64,000 nucleotides of DNA from Cytophagales bacterium (GCA_022360055.1 JAKSDO010000069.1:89582-153581), one strand, 5' to 3'; shown: positions 47,426 to 56,747, counted from the stretch's first letter. Notes: generated from the sequence alone by a model not told the origin. A program made the numbers and translations.

Positions 47426-48442
47426 CTATTCGGGAAATCTTCTTTTTATTACTTCCAGAAATTCAATCACTTCTTCTTTTTCCATATCCCAGTTTTTCTT
47501 TTCCGCGTAGTTCTCATTGATAAATTCCATGGCCTCTTGGTTCGTTTTACAATTGTCAAGGTAGTTGATCACCATTTCAAATTCGCTTTTATCGCCATTA
47601 AAAAGATCATTTTCAAACATAAACCGCTGATTTATGGTGATGCTTTTCTTAATTCCATCCAGAGGTTTCTTTTCGTGAATATCAATAAGAGCATCTTCAT
47701 GGTTTACGTCGAGCGTATCCAGAAGTGTTTGCTGTTCGGATTTAAATTTCTCGTTTAAATTGTCTGGCTCGCCATCATTTTCGGGAATTTCTTTGACGAT
47801 TTCCCCTGATGGCGAATAAACTTCCTCCAGGTTCAGGTCGATAAGTTTTGAAAATTCCTCCTGATAGCGCTCAAAATCTTCAGGTGTTTCTTTTATGGTT
47901 TCGCACACTTCATCAAAAATGCGCACAGCGTCATCGTTAAACACTTCTTGAATTCCGTCTGAGTGAAACCGATCAATGTATGCAGTCAATAAATGCCCGT
48001 TTATTTTGATGTATTTGTGAATTGTATGAAGGTCGTTTATAGAGATTTTCTGATGACCGGGATGGTTGATTTCCTGTAAATAGTATTCGTACGGTGAGAA
48101 AATCAAAAGAAGCGTTTTATAAACGGCTTCTTCCAACAATGGCCTGAAATCTTCTTTCTTTATCCGAATATTTTTTGAAAGCACATTCATGAACGACTGA
48201 GCAGCCTTTTTTACTTCTACCGCTTCATAATTGAAGTAAGGGCTTTTAAGATTATCAAACTCGGATTTCCACTTTTCAAACAATATTTTAAAAACAAAAT
48301 AATTAATTTGATTTATTTCACTAAACGATGAAATCTCCCCCCCTTTTATACTGGTTTCCTTTTCGAAAAAGTTTTTTATGACAAGATCCGCATACGATTT
48401 AGCGTAGGATTCAATCACTTGATGATTTATATTGCTTTCCAT
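47426..48442 (-). CDS. Conserved hypothetical helical protein
   Basis: A 338-residue, acidic, soluble protein with no signal peptide. It is mostly predicted helical, with a regular Glu/Lys-rich C-terminal half (ENDGEPDNLNEKFKSEQQTLLDTL, then MFENDLFNGDKSEFEMVINYLDNCKT). I do not recognise a named domain. The wording and length suggest a Bacteroidota-restricted conserved protein. It is convergent with rodA (2-bp gap) and divergent from tdk (150-bp gap). It is the first minus-strand gene since 14.7 kb. No function is proposed. Confidence 0.7.
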   Translation of the reverse strand: MESNINHQVIESYAKSYADLVIKNFFEKETSIKGGEISSFSEINQINYFVFKILFEKWKSEFDNLKSPYFNYEAVEVKKAAQSFMNVLSKNIRIKKEDFRPLLEEAVYKTLLLIFSPYEYYLQEINHPGHQKISINDLHTIHKYIKINGHLLTAYIDRFHSDGIQEVFNDDAVRIFDEVCETIKETPEDFERYQEEFSKLIDLNLEEVYSPSGEIVKEIPENDGEPDNLNEKFKSEQQTLLDTLDVNHEDALIDIHEKKPLDGIKKSITINQRFMFENDLFNGDKSEFEMVINYLDNCKTNQEAMEFINENYAEKKNWDMEKEEVIEFLEVIKRRFPE

Positions 48443-48592
48443 AGAATTGAAAGAATTTCAAATGTAAAAATACAGCCAAACGGAAAAATTATTTCCTATT
48501 CAACGAAAAATATTTAGCTAAATTACCAAACACATTTCCCGATAAGTTTACGATTATTTCTAATTTTAAGATGGATAATAAACCTGCTATAA

Positions 48593-49201
48593 ATGTTTAT
48601 TGAGCCCAATTTTGGCAGTAAGCACACAAGTAAAAAAAACGAGACCGGCTGGATAGAAATAATTTGTGGTTCAATGTTTTCCGGAAAAACAGAGGAATTG
48701 ATACGAAGACTAAACCGGGCCAAAATAGCAAACCTCAAGGTTGAGATCTTCAAGCCGGCTACAGAAACAAGATTTCATGTGGAAAACGTTGTATCTCATG
48801 ACAGGAAGGAGATCCGATCTACACCGGTTCAATTTGCAAATGATATTTTATTACTTGCCTCGGACTGTGACTTAGTAGGCATAGATGAAGCCCAGTTTTT
48901 TGATGAGGAAATCGTTGATGTTTCTATCAAGTTGGCAAATACAGGTAAGAGGGTAATCATTGCCGGGCTCGACATGGATTACATGGCAAGACCATTCGAA
49001 CCGATGAATGACCTCATGGCCGTAGCCGAGTTTGTAACAAAGACTCATGCGATCTGTATGAAATGCGGCTCCATTGCCAGTTATACCTTTAGGTTTAATG
49101 ATTCGGGCAAGCAGGTATTCCTGGGTGAAAAGGACATCTACGAAGCCAGGTGCAGACGGTGCTATAATCTGGGTATGAAAGAAAAGAAAAAGAAGCGTTG
49201 A
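48593..49201 (+). CDS. tdk: Thymidine kinase
   Basis: A 202-residue type II thymidine kinase. The P-loop is GSMFSGKTEELIRR, the lid is SHDRKEIRS, and the Walker B-like segment is DLVGIDEAQFFDEEI with the catalytic Glu. AGLDMDYMARPFEPM lines the nucleoside pocket. A four-cysteine zinc site is present (C-x2-C in CMKCGS and C-x2-C in ARCRRCYN). It phosphorylates thymidine for salvage. The basic tail MKEKKKKR is normal for Bacteroidota. It is followed 19 bp later by recO. Confidence 0.95.
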   Translation: MFIEPNFGSKHTSKKNETGWIEIICGSMFSGKTEELIRRLNRAKIANLKVEIFKPATETRFHVENVVSHDRKEIRSTPVQFANDILLLASDCDLVGIDEAQFFDEEIVDVSIKLANTGKRVIIAGLDMDYMARPFEPMNDLMAVAEFVTKTHAICMKCGSIASYTFRFNDSGKQVFLGEKDIYEARCRRCYNLGMKEKKKKR

Positions 49202-49220
49202 ATTTAAAGCCATGATGTGA

Positions 49221-49901
49221 ATGCTCTATAAAACCAGTGGAATTGCGCTTTCCTATATTAAGTACAGAGAAACATCTATTATTGCAAGGATATTCACAGA
49301 AACCTTTGGAATACAATCATACATTGTAAACAGTGTGCGAACGAAACATGCGAAAACAAAAATTGCCCTGTTTCAACCTCTTACCATGCTCGATCTTATA
49401 GTTTATCACAACAAAAGAAAAGAGTTAAACCGGATCAGTGAGGTAAAGTGTGTTTACAATTTCCAAACAATACCATTTGACATCAGAAAATCTTCAATTG
49501 CTTTGTTTTTGACCGAGTTACTGAATTATACGCTTCGGGCAGAAGAAGATAACGATGTATTGTTTCACTTCATTAATGAATCAATAATAACTTTAGATTG
49601 CCTGCCGTTTGATTTTGAGAACTTCCATTTACAGTTTTTATTGAGGCTTAGCCGGTATTTAGGAATTGTTCCTGCCTCCGGGCAAAGCATGCTCAAAGAG
49701 GTGGGGCATGCTAAGGTCTTTGATCCTGAATTTGCGGAATGCATCGATTTTTTACTTCGTTCGGATTACGACCAACCTTTTAAGATGAAAAAAACGGTGA
49801 GACATGATGTCATGTATGCAATCCTGGATCATTACAGATTGCACTTTGATTCAATAAAGGAAATCAAATCCATACAGGTGCTTCGGGAGGTTTTGAATTA
49901 A
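49221..49901 (+). CDS. recO: DNA repair protein RecO
   Basis: A 226-residue protein. The N-terminal OB-fold (about 1-80) starts LYKTSGIALSYIKYRETSIIARIFTETFG, typical of RecO, and the helical part contains FHLQFLLRLSRYLGIVP. The zinc-finger cysteines present in many RecOs are not obvious (C-terminal AECIDFLLRSDYDQ), as in many Bacteroidota homologues. It loads RecA onto SSB-coated DNA with RecR. It is convergent with atpC, with a 48-bp gap holding a weak hairpin. Confidence 0.88.
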   Translation: MLYKTSGIALSYIKYRETSIIARIFTETFGIQSYIVNSVRTKHAKTKIALFQPLTMLDLIVYHNKRKELNRISEVKCVYNFQTIPFDIRKSSIALFLTELLNYTLRAEEDNDVLFHFINESIITLDCLPFDFENFHLQFLLRLSRYLGIVPASGQSMLKEVGHAKVFDPEFAECIDFLLRSDYDQPFKMKKTVRHDVMYAILDHYRLHFDSIKEIKSIQVLREVLN

Positions 49902-49949
49902 AAAAGCCGCTCGATTCCGGGCAGCTTCCATTTTTATCTCGACGGATAT

Positions 49950-50198
49950 TTATTCCTTGATGATTTCTTCGACCAGCAAAATGATGTTGTTATTTAACAC
50001 CTCGACCACACCACCATTCACCGTAATTTCCTGCTCGCTATTGTTGATTTTGTATGTTACTTTACCTTTATCCAGGGAACTAATAAGGGCTGCATGGTTA
50101 TTCAAAACCTGAAAAGACCCTTTGCTTCCCGGGAAAGTTGCAGAATCTACTTCACCATCGAAAATTGTTTTGTCGGGCGTTATGATTTCTAAATGCAT
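49950..50198 (-). CDS. atpC: ATP synthase F1 epsilon subunit
   Basis: An 82-residue protein containing only the N-terminal beta-sandwich domain (MHLEIITPDKTIFDGEVDSATFPG, then GSFQVLNNHAALISSLDKGKV). The C-terminal helical domain found in longer epsilon subunits is absent, which is usual in Bacteroidota and removes the inhibitory helices. It is co-transcribed with atpD, 14 bp upstream on the minus strand. Confidence 0.93.
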   Translation of the reverse strand: MHLEIITPDKTIFDGEVDSATFPGSKGSFQVLNNHAALISSLDKGKVTYKINNSEQEITVNGGVVEVLNNNIILLVEEIIKE

Positions 50199-50212
50199 TT
50201 TGAATAAATTGA

Positions 50213-51877
<1,665 letters not shown>

Positions 51878-51926
51878 TTAAGATCAACCCACTAATATTG
51901 CAGTCCATTTTGAAATGATGGGAAAT

Positions 51927-52000
51927 TCCTCCATAGCTCAGTTGGTTAGAGCGGCTGACTGTTAATCAGTAGGTCCTTGGTTCGAGTCCAAGTGGGGGAG
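51927..52000 (+). tRNA. tRNA-Asn (anticodon GTT)
   Basis: The acceptor TCCTCCA pairs with TGGGGGA (one G-T pair). The D arm is GCTC/GAGC, the anticodon stem GCTGA/TCAGT encloses loop CTGTTAA (anticodon GTT), and the T arm is CTTGG-TTCGAGT-CCAAG. The length is 74 nt with no CCA. It marks the left edge of the accessory region; no repeat of its 3' end was found downstream. Confidence 0.96.
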
Positions 52001-52011
52001 CCTGAAAAATC

Positions 52012-52041
52012 AAAGAGTTACGAAGAAGTTTGTAACTCTTT
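52012..52041 (+). terminator. Terminator after tRNA-Asn
   Basis: AAAGAGTTAC pairs exactly with GTAACTCTTT over a 10-nt loop, and a T-rich tail follows. The remaining gap to 52287 is AT-rich with no gene. Confidence 0.75.
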
Positions 52042-52287
52042 TTCTTTATGGAGTAAACATTTAGCGCCATATTTAGATTTAAGAGAATTATGATTTTAAA
52101 TCAAATTCTTTCTTTTAAAATTCTGATTAGGTATTTATGAAAACTTCGAAATGCTATTTGTGGATTACTCCATTAATTGCTAATACATTAAAGATTTCTC
52201 ATTTAAACGCAACAATCAAGATAAAATATCTTGGCCTGTCTTTTGAAGGTTAAGTATTTTGTATATATTTAACATTAGTAAGTAATT

Positions 52288-52318
52288 TTTGAATTAATCT
52301 ATAAACTTACTACTTTTG
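52288..52318 (+). promoter_or_regulatory. Consensus Bacteroidota promoter
   Basis: TTTG at 52288-52291, a 19-nt spacer, then TACTTTTG at 52311-52318 is a perfect match to the -33/-7 consensus. Transcription would start near 52325, about 30 nt before the 66-residue gene. Confidence 0.75.
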
Positions 52319-52356
52319 CAGCCGTTTATTGAACATAAACAATTTTTTCAAAACAT

Positions 52357-52557
52357 ATGAGATCGAATCTAATCTCATCTATCCTTCGAGATGCAGGGAT
52401 AAGTGATTCTGTTAATACCAGTTACAAAGTTTATCCTAACAAAAAAATTACTACCAAAAAACTGCGGGGAAGTGTTAGAGCTCAGCTCCTAAAGTTCTTA
52501 TTTCCAGATCAAATCGATAAAGATTTGTCATTCAGAAAAAGACATCCATTGCCTTAA
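52357..52557 (+). CDS. Small basic protein, unknown
   Basis: A 66-residue, strongly basic protein (KKITTKKLRGSVRAQLLKFLF is its centre) starting at ATG 52357 behind a consensus promoter. There is no signal peptide, membrane segment or recognised domain. It lies 31 bp before a larger unrecognised gene with a C-terminal membrane anchor, so the two probably form one transcript. It could be a nucleic-acid-binding or partner protein. The promoter quality is the main argument that it is a real gene. Confidence 0.5.
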   Translation: MRSNLISSILRDAGISDSVNTSYKVYPNKKITTKKLRGSVRAQLLKFLFPDQIDKDLSFRKRHPLP

Positions 52558-52588
52558 TCCATTCCCATAAATCTTTATAGAGTACTTG

Positions 52589-53326
52589 GTGAGTAAGTCC
52601 CAAAAGCTATTCTCAAAAAAATTTTCACAATTAGCTTGTTTGTATGCTGAGGTGAAAAGCTATGTTTTGAGTGCCGAGGAGCTTTATGACAAATTTCCTG
52701 TTGCACTAGTAAATGAGCTCAGAAATTCGTATGATCATATATTTCGTATTTTTAATAACGATAAATTTGAAGATACTACTGAAATTGAAAGCGAGATAGA
52801 AAATGCAAGTAGGCATTTAAAACGTTGTGGTTATGATGCTTTAGAATTTCTGATTAATGCATACATACAGAAATGTCACAAGATCTTGTTATCCTATAAA
52901 AAGGTAGTTTTGTATGAAGTGCTTGGCGACCAGTATCATAAAACCAAAGATTTTCTTTTAAATAGCGATGATCGATTAGCAAAATCAAGAGAAGAAAAAA
53001 ACTCAAAGATTGCAGGTTACTATGATGCACAGGGTAATGCGTCATCGGAGGATGAACCTTTGCTAATTCAGTATATCGATGAAGTTCCAGGTGAAGAATA
53101 CAATACTTACTATCCCGAGTTCAAAGAATTAATTCGTGATGTGAAGTCTCATTATGATATTGTAAGAAAGAGAATCAAGGACTTGGATGAATATGAATTG
53201 GAACTGAAATCCAATGAAAAGAAGAAACGGAATTCAAATATCATATTATCGCTGGTTTTTTTCATTTTAGGAATTATCGTTTCATTAGTTCTTTTCTATT
53301 TTGAAGTATTTCATTTTGGGGGGTAA
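52589..53326 (+). CDS. Tail-anchored hypothetical protein
   Basis: A 245-residue protein with GTG start at 52589 (MSKSQKLF); a TTG one codon earlier is possible. Residues about 1-215 are soluble and helical, with many charged residues (NELRNSYDHIFRIFNNDKFED, then YDIVRKRIKDLDEYELELKSN). The C-terminus is a single hydrophobic helix (IILSLVFFILGIIVSLVLFYF), so it is probably tail-anchored with the bulk in the cytoplasm. I do not recognise the family. It forms a two-gene unit with the small basic protein just upstream, next to tRNA-Asn, in a region otherwise made of accessory genes. Confidence 0.65.
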   Translation: MSKSQKLFSKKFSQLACLYAEVKSYVLSAEELYDKFPVALVNELRNSYDHIFRIFNNDKFEDTTEIESEIENASRHLKRCGYDALEFLINAYIQKCHKILLSYKKVVLYEVLGDQYHKTKDFLLNSDDRLAKSREEKNSKIAGYYDAQGNASSEDEPLLIQYIDEVPGEEYNTYYPEFKELIRDVKSHYDIVRKRIKDLDEYELELKSNEKKKRNSNIILSLVFFILGIIVSLVLFYFEVFHFGG

Positions 53327-53512
53327 TGATCTAGACAATTTAAATTCAAACTCAAATACTGAAGTCCCAGCTAAACATAATGCAGACAAAAGATAGCCTT
53401 CGGTAAATAATTATTAGCAGGAAACAAACATTTGTTAGCTATTGCCGGATGGTGATACTTTAAACAGCTAACAATTAGCAGACAGCAAGCTTAAAGCTCA
53501 AAATGTCAAATT

Positions 53513-53583
53513 TGAATTACGTAATTACGAAATATGTAATTCGAAACGCGCAATTCTATTTGCGAAACGCGCATTTCGAAATT
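53513..53583. repeat. Cluster of palindromes and an 11-bp direct repeat
   Basis: It contains the perfect palindrome AATTACGTAATT (53515-53526). The 11-mer CGAAACGCGCA occurs twice (53542-53552 and 53563-53573, period 21), and the palindrome TTTCGAAA (53574-53581) follows. The surrounding 53327-53871 has no gene. Confidence 0.5.
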
Positions 53584-53871
53584 CTTTTTCTCCTAATGGT
53601 AAAAACCTGCCAAGTTGCGAGGATCAATCGGTATCGGTATTTGGGGGGAAGTTGAATTCAGCTTATCCAGGCTATTGTCCATGTAGATACTTTGCAATAA
53701 AAATCATAAAAATGTTCCATAATCAACTTAATACTTATTAGATTTAGCATCAGCATGTGACTCACGTGGCGAAGCTGTGCCCAGCCCATAGATTCTTGCC
53801 TCTGTGTGGATTAGGTGGTCATCTGAAATTTCGTGTAGACTTATAAAAAGCGCGAAGCACAACAACGGTAG

Positions 53872-54079
53872 CCGTTGCACAACTACTGGAAAGTGAGGTG
53901 AAATCATGAGCAAAAATTTTTGATTTTTTGGATCTTAAAGGAAGCCCTTACAAGGTAAAAGGCGCGATCAACCCAAGCGGTTCAACTCCTTTAACCTAGC
54001 CGAATGAGTTCCCGAAAACAGCTTTTACGGAAGACCAAAACGAGCGAATGATTTACACTCAACCTAACCGTTGCACGAC
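53872..54079 (+). repeat. Pair of CCGTTGCACRAC core-like sites
   Basis: CCGTTGCACAAC at 53872-53883 recurs as CCGTTGCACGAC at 54068-54079, enclosing 184 bp that hold a degenerate small gene. The first copy closes a hairpin CAACGG-TAG-CCGTTG. The spacing and GTT core resemble attC sites at cassette borders. Confidence 0.4.
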
Positions 54080-54086
54080 ATTTTAG
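53906..54086 (+). pseudogene. Degenerate small ORF with frameshift and in-frame stop
   Basis: Reading ATG at 53906 gives MSKNF and stop. Removing one T from the run at 53917-53921 restores a frame FDFLDLKGSPYKVKGAINP, interrupted by TAG at 53997-53999. The frame then continues PNEFPKTAFTEDQNERMIY to a TAG at 54084-54086, inside the second CCGTTGCAC repeat. The product is unknown. The two lesions suggest a decayed cassette gene; it could also be chance. Confidence 0.3.
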
Positions 54087-54130
54087 TCAAACAGTTACAG
54101 CTCATTTCGAAATTAAAACATTTTCATTAG

Positions 54131-54165
54131 TCACACGTGTATAAATGTGCTAACTTCACACGTAT
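54131..54165. promoter_or_regulatory. Repeated operator candidate upstream of vapB
   Basis: TCACACGTGT (54131-54140) and TCACACGTAT (54156-54165) form a direct repeat with 25-bp spacing. The second copy reaches the ATG of the antitoxin gene. Spacing of about 2.5 helical turns fits autorepression by a dimeric antitoxin. Confidence 0.45.
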
Positions 54166-54418
54166 GACTACTAAATTAACATTGACGCTTGACAAAAAAA
54201 TAATAGAACAAGCCAAAAAATATGCTTCGGAAAGAGGACGCAGCCTTTCTGACATGGTTGAGAACTATTTCAAATTTCTGACAGAGCACAAGTTGGACGA
54301 AAAATCGGAAAACTTATCTCCACGTGTCGAAAAACTAAGAGGAATTCTAAAAGTTAAACCTGACTTTGACTATAAAAAAGTACTTGACGAAGAGCGAATG
54401 AAAAAATATGGTCAATAA
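54164..54418 (+). CDS. VapB-like (DUF6364) antitoxin
   Basis: An 84-residue antitoxin starting at ATG 54164; a GTG at 54137 would add nine residues across the operator repeats. The N-terminus MTTKLTLTLDKKIIEQAKKYASERGRSLS is a ribbon-helix-helix-type DNA-binding segment as in DUF6364 antitoxins. The C-terminal tail (VEKLRGILKVKPDFDYKKVLDE) should wrap the toxin. It overlaps the PIN-domain gene by 11 bp, a standard coupling in VapBC modules. Confidence 0.8.
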   Translation: MTTKLTLTLDKKIIEQAKKYASERGRSLSDMVENYFKFLTEHKLDEKSENLSPRVEKLRGILKVKPDFDYKKVLDEERMKKYGQ

Positions 54419-54836
54419 GGTATTTGTCGATACTGATGTTATTATCGATTTCTTAATCGATAGACAACCTCATGCTATTTGGTCCTCGAAAATTTTCAAT
54501 TTAGCCGATCAAGGAGAAGTTGAATTATATACATCATCGTTGATTATCAACAATATACATTACATAACAAGGCGCATTATCGGAACCAATAAATCAAAAG
54601 AAATTATTTTGGCATTACTTGATTTATTAGAAGTGTTAGAAGTAAGTAAATCTGATATTCTTAATGCCCTGAAAAGTGAAATAAAAGATTTCGAAGACGC
54701 AATACAACATTCGGTCGCGATCAAGAATAGTGGAATTAATTCAATAATCACAAGAAATACAAAAGATTACAAGCATTCCAAAATTTCGGTTTTTTCACCT
54801 GAAGCATTCTTAAAAATCATAAAAAACGAGCGGTAA
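54408..54836 (+). CDS. VapC-like PIN-domain toxin
   Basis: A 142-residue PIN-domain endoribonuclease. The acidic residues of the active site are seen in VFVDTDVIIDFL, in DFEDAIQHSVA (the central conserved Asp pair) and in ITRNTKDY. VapC toxins cut tRNA or rRNA and arrest growth until bound by VapB, which is encoded just upstream with an 11-bp overlap. The module sits between two attC-like hairpins, so it looks like a mobile cassette with a selfish stabilising role. Confidence 0.85.
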   Translation: MVNKVFVDTDVIIDFLIDRQPHAIWSSKIFNLADQGEVELYTSSLIINNIHYITRRIIGTNKSKEIILALLDLLEVLEVSKSDILNALKSEIKDFEDAIQHSVAIKNSGINSIITRNTKDYKHSKISVFSPEAFLKIIKNER

Positions 54837-54949
54837 ACAGACGCTAAAATGAATACGCGAGCTGAACCTCTTGGAAGAGGAAGTTCAATCCGCTAGCTTA
54901 GAAGAAATTTGGAAAGGTTGAGCCTACGGCGTTTAGCAGGACGTTATAT
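54832..54949 (+). repeat. attC-like imperfect hairpin after vapBC
   Basis: It has the order R''-like GGTAAAC (54832-54838), 4-nt spacer, L'' GCTAAA (54843-54848), an 83-nt middle containing a bulged hairpin around TGAACCTCTTGGAAGAGGAAG, L' TTTAGC (54932-54937), 5-nt spacer, and R' GTTATAT (54943-54949). L''/L' pair exactly and AAC/GTT cores pair. This is integron attC architecture without the full consensus. Confidence 0.45.
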
Positions 54950-54999
54950 GCAATTTGAAAAAAGTTGTACTATCGGGCAACTTTTGATGCATTTGTTTC

Positions 55000-55350
55000 G
55001 TGAGTAATAACAAAAAGTGTCGAACACTAATCTTTTACAAAGACTATTTTGAAAAATTCTTTGTCAAGCAACGAAAAAAAGTAAAGGATAAAATAATCTG
55101 GACGTTTGAATTGATAGAAGAACTTGAAAGAATACCAGAAACCTACCTAAAGCATCTTGAGAATACTGAAGGTTTATATGAAATCAGAGTGCAGTTAGGG
55201 CGGGACATTTTTCGAGTATTCTGTTTTTTTGAGGAGGGAAAATTAGTTGTGATCATAAATGGATTTCAAAAGAAATCACAAAAGACCCCAAAAAAGGAAA
55301 TTGAAAGAGCGCTTAAAATTAGAGAAGAATATGAAAACGAAAAAAAGTAA
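55000..55350 (+). CDS. HigB/RelE-family toxin
   Basis: A 116-residue RelE-superfamily protein of the HigB (phage Gp49-like) type with GTG start at 55000. The core is IIWTFELIEELERIPETYLKHLENTEGLYEIRVQLGRDIFRVFCFFEEGK, followed by VVIINGFQKKSQKTPKKEIERALK, which has the basic C-terminal helix of ribosome-dependent mRNA interferases. The antitoxin gene overlaps its 3' end by 20 bp, giving the toxin-first order typical of HigBA. It forms the second toxin-antitoxin unit in this island. Confidence 0.88.
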   Translation: MSNNKKCRTLIFYKDYFEKFFVKQRKKVKDKIIWTFELIEELERIPETYLKHLENTEGLYEIRVQLGRDIFRVFCFFEEGKLVVIINGFQKKSQKTPKKEIERALKIREEYENEKK

Positions 55351-55636
55351 TATCTTAACCCTTGATCAGTTCAAGGATAAGCACTATGGTGAGCGTGGTA
55401 CTGCAAAACGCGATGAACTAGAATCTGGATATAAGAATTTTAAAATCGGTGCATTAATCCACAAAGCTCGATTAGAAAAAGGATTGACCCAGGAAGAACT
55501 AGCTATTAGAGTCGGAACAACAAAATCATATATATCAAAAATCGAAAATAATGTGAAAGAGGTTCGCCTTTCAACACTTCAAAAAATCATTCAACTCGGT
55601 TTAGGAGGACAATTAGAGCTTTCAATCAAACTGTAA
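55331..55636 (+). CDS. HigA-type XRE antitoxin
   Basis: A 101-residue protein starting at ATG 55331, inside the 3' end of the toxin gene (20-bp overlap). The C-terminal half is a clean Cro/CI helix-turn-helix: IGALIHKARLEKGLTQEELAIRVGTTKSYISKIENN, then LSTLQKIIQLGLGGQLELSIKL. The N-terminal 35 residues (LDQFKDKHYGERGTAKRDELE) likely contact the toxin. It neutralises HigB and should repress the operon. Confidence 0.9.
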   Translation: MKTKKSNILTLDQFKDKHYGERGTAKRDELESGYKNFKIGALIHKARLEKGLTQEELAIRVGTTKSYISKIENNVKEVRLSTLQKIIQLGLGGQLELSIKL

Positions 55637-55669
55637 TCTTCCAGATTAAAAATAAAAACCGCTAATAAT

Positions 55670-55711
55670 GGAGAGCGTCCATAGTAACAGATGCTCGCCT
55701 AAACGTTACCC
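55670..55711 (+). repeat. Short attC-like hairpin after higBA
   Basis: GGAGAGCGTC (55670-55679) pairs with GATGCTCGCC (55690-55699), with one mismatch and one G-T pair. Then TAAAC and the core GTTACCC (55705-55711) follow. The paired R'' arm is unclear, so this is a weaker site, but it marks the left end of the next cassette-like unit. Confidence 0.4.
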
Positions 55712-55726
55712 ACAAATACTTAAACT

Positions 55727-56142
55727 ATGATAAAAAGGAAGATATTTTGGATTGCTTTATCACTAATTTTAAGCACATCTATTTGTTTGGTTTATTTAAA
55801 TTTTCCAATTCGAACGATTGCAGCCAGCTCGTAATTGATACCTATGAACTTCATTCCGGCATTAACATTCCTGAAGTTGATTTTGTGAACTGTTACTATG
55901 ATGAGAAATCTAATACGCGGATTTCAATCTACGATTTGAACACCTCAATAGACTTGAATAAGTTTGAGCTTTTAAGCTCTGCTTCTCCGAATGATTTACT
56001 ACAGGGCCTTGATCTTCTGGGTGAATTGGAACGCCCAACAGGGGCAGACATATATTTGGCATCAGGTGAAAAATGGGGAACAAAATGGACATATGCTGTG
56101 GATACTGCGCATCGAAGACTTTGGGCTGAACTCAATTACTAA
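55727..56142 (+). pseudogene. Frameshifted membrane-anchored hypothetical protein
   Basis: From ATG 55727 one frame encodes an N-terminal anchor (MIKRKIFWIALSLILSTSI, then VYLNFPIRTIAASS) and stops near 55834. A second frame, open from 55747, continues as LVIDTYELHSGINIPEVDF through RISIYDLNTSIDLNKFEL to GEKWGTKWTYAVDTAHRRLWAELNY and the stop at 56142. The simplest reading is one gene of about 138 residues with a single frameshift around 55800-55835. A sequencing error would explain it equally well. The product is unrecognised. The gene is the only content of a unit bounded by GTTACCCACA and its exact inverse TGTGGGTAAC. Confidence 0.5.
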
Positions 56143-56159
56143 ACTTCACGATGAAATGT

Positions 56160-56240
56160 GGGTAACAAAAACTCAAACACCCTAAGCTCACCTTTTGATA
56201 CCTGCGATGGGCGGTGCTATCCCCGAAGCTTGTGTTATGT
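56160..56240 (+). repeat. attC-like site after the 55727 gene
   Basis: R''-like GGGTAAC (56160-56166) is the exact reverse complement of GTTACCC at 55705-55711; the match extends to 10 bp. An AAGCT pair (in TAAGCTC and GAAGCTT) follows with an inner GATACC/GGTGCTATC hairpin. The core GTTATGT is at 56234-56240. This is what a cassette's own attC looks like when its R' half lies at the unit's start. Confidence 0.5.
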
Positions 56241-56747
56241 CTCACAAATTGCGTGTCAGGCTAATGTTGATCTTAAAAATCGCTTATTTAGGTATTGAAC
56301 GGGTCTATATCTGTCCCTCTTTTTAAATTCACAAATGCGCTGTCGGTGTAATTGTTTCAGGTTCAGATAGCAGTCATTGTCCTTAAAAAAGCTTTCAAAT
56401 AAAAATAGTCTATTAATGGAGATTCGTTAGCACAGCTAAAAGGTAAAATTGAGAAAATACCAATCACGGTATATGCTCTACCTCAAATTGAATTTTAAAG
56501 GCTTGTTTCCACACGAGTTTGATTCTTTAGAATATCGACATCCACAAGGTTTACGAGAGGAAAACAATTGCTGTCTGGGATCATGTAACGATTTTGGTGA
56601 ATGAAAAAAAATGATCTGAAAAGTGTTAATCTTCCGATAAAAAAGGAAATTTATGGACCTAATCCAATGAAGTGGAATACTTGAGCATAATCATAAAAAG
56701 GGAATACCGATTTATACGGTTAACATTAAATAAATAGATTAGGAAAT
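56241..56747. other. Intergenic stretch, possible gene remnants
   Basis: No full gene is seen. A 43-codon frame near 56475-56600 (from MLYLKLNFKGLFPHEFDSL) has no recognised homologue and no start context. The remainder is AT-rich sequence leading into the repeated leader module at 56748. Confidence 0.4.

Noticed and set aside
51927..53326. tRNA-Asn as an attachment site for an integrated element
   Set aside because: No repeat of the tRNA 3' end and no integrase gene were found downstream in the window.
53433..53445. 13-mer TGTTAGCTATTGC shared with 10655-10667
   Set aside because: Matches of this length between two places are expected by chance in a 64-kb window, and flanks are unrelated.
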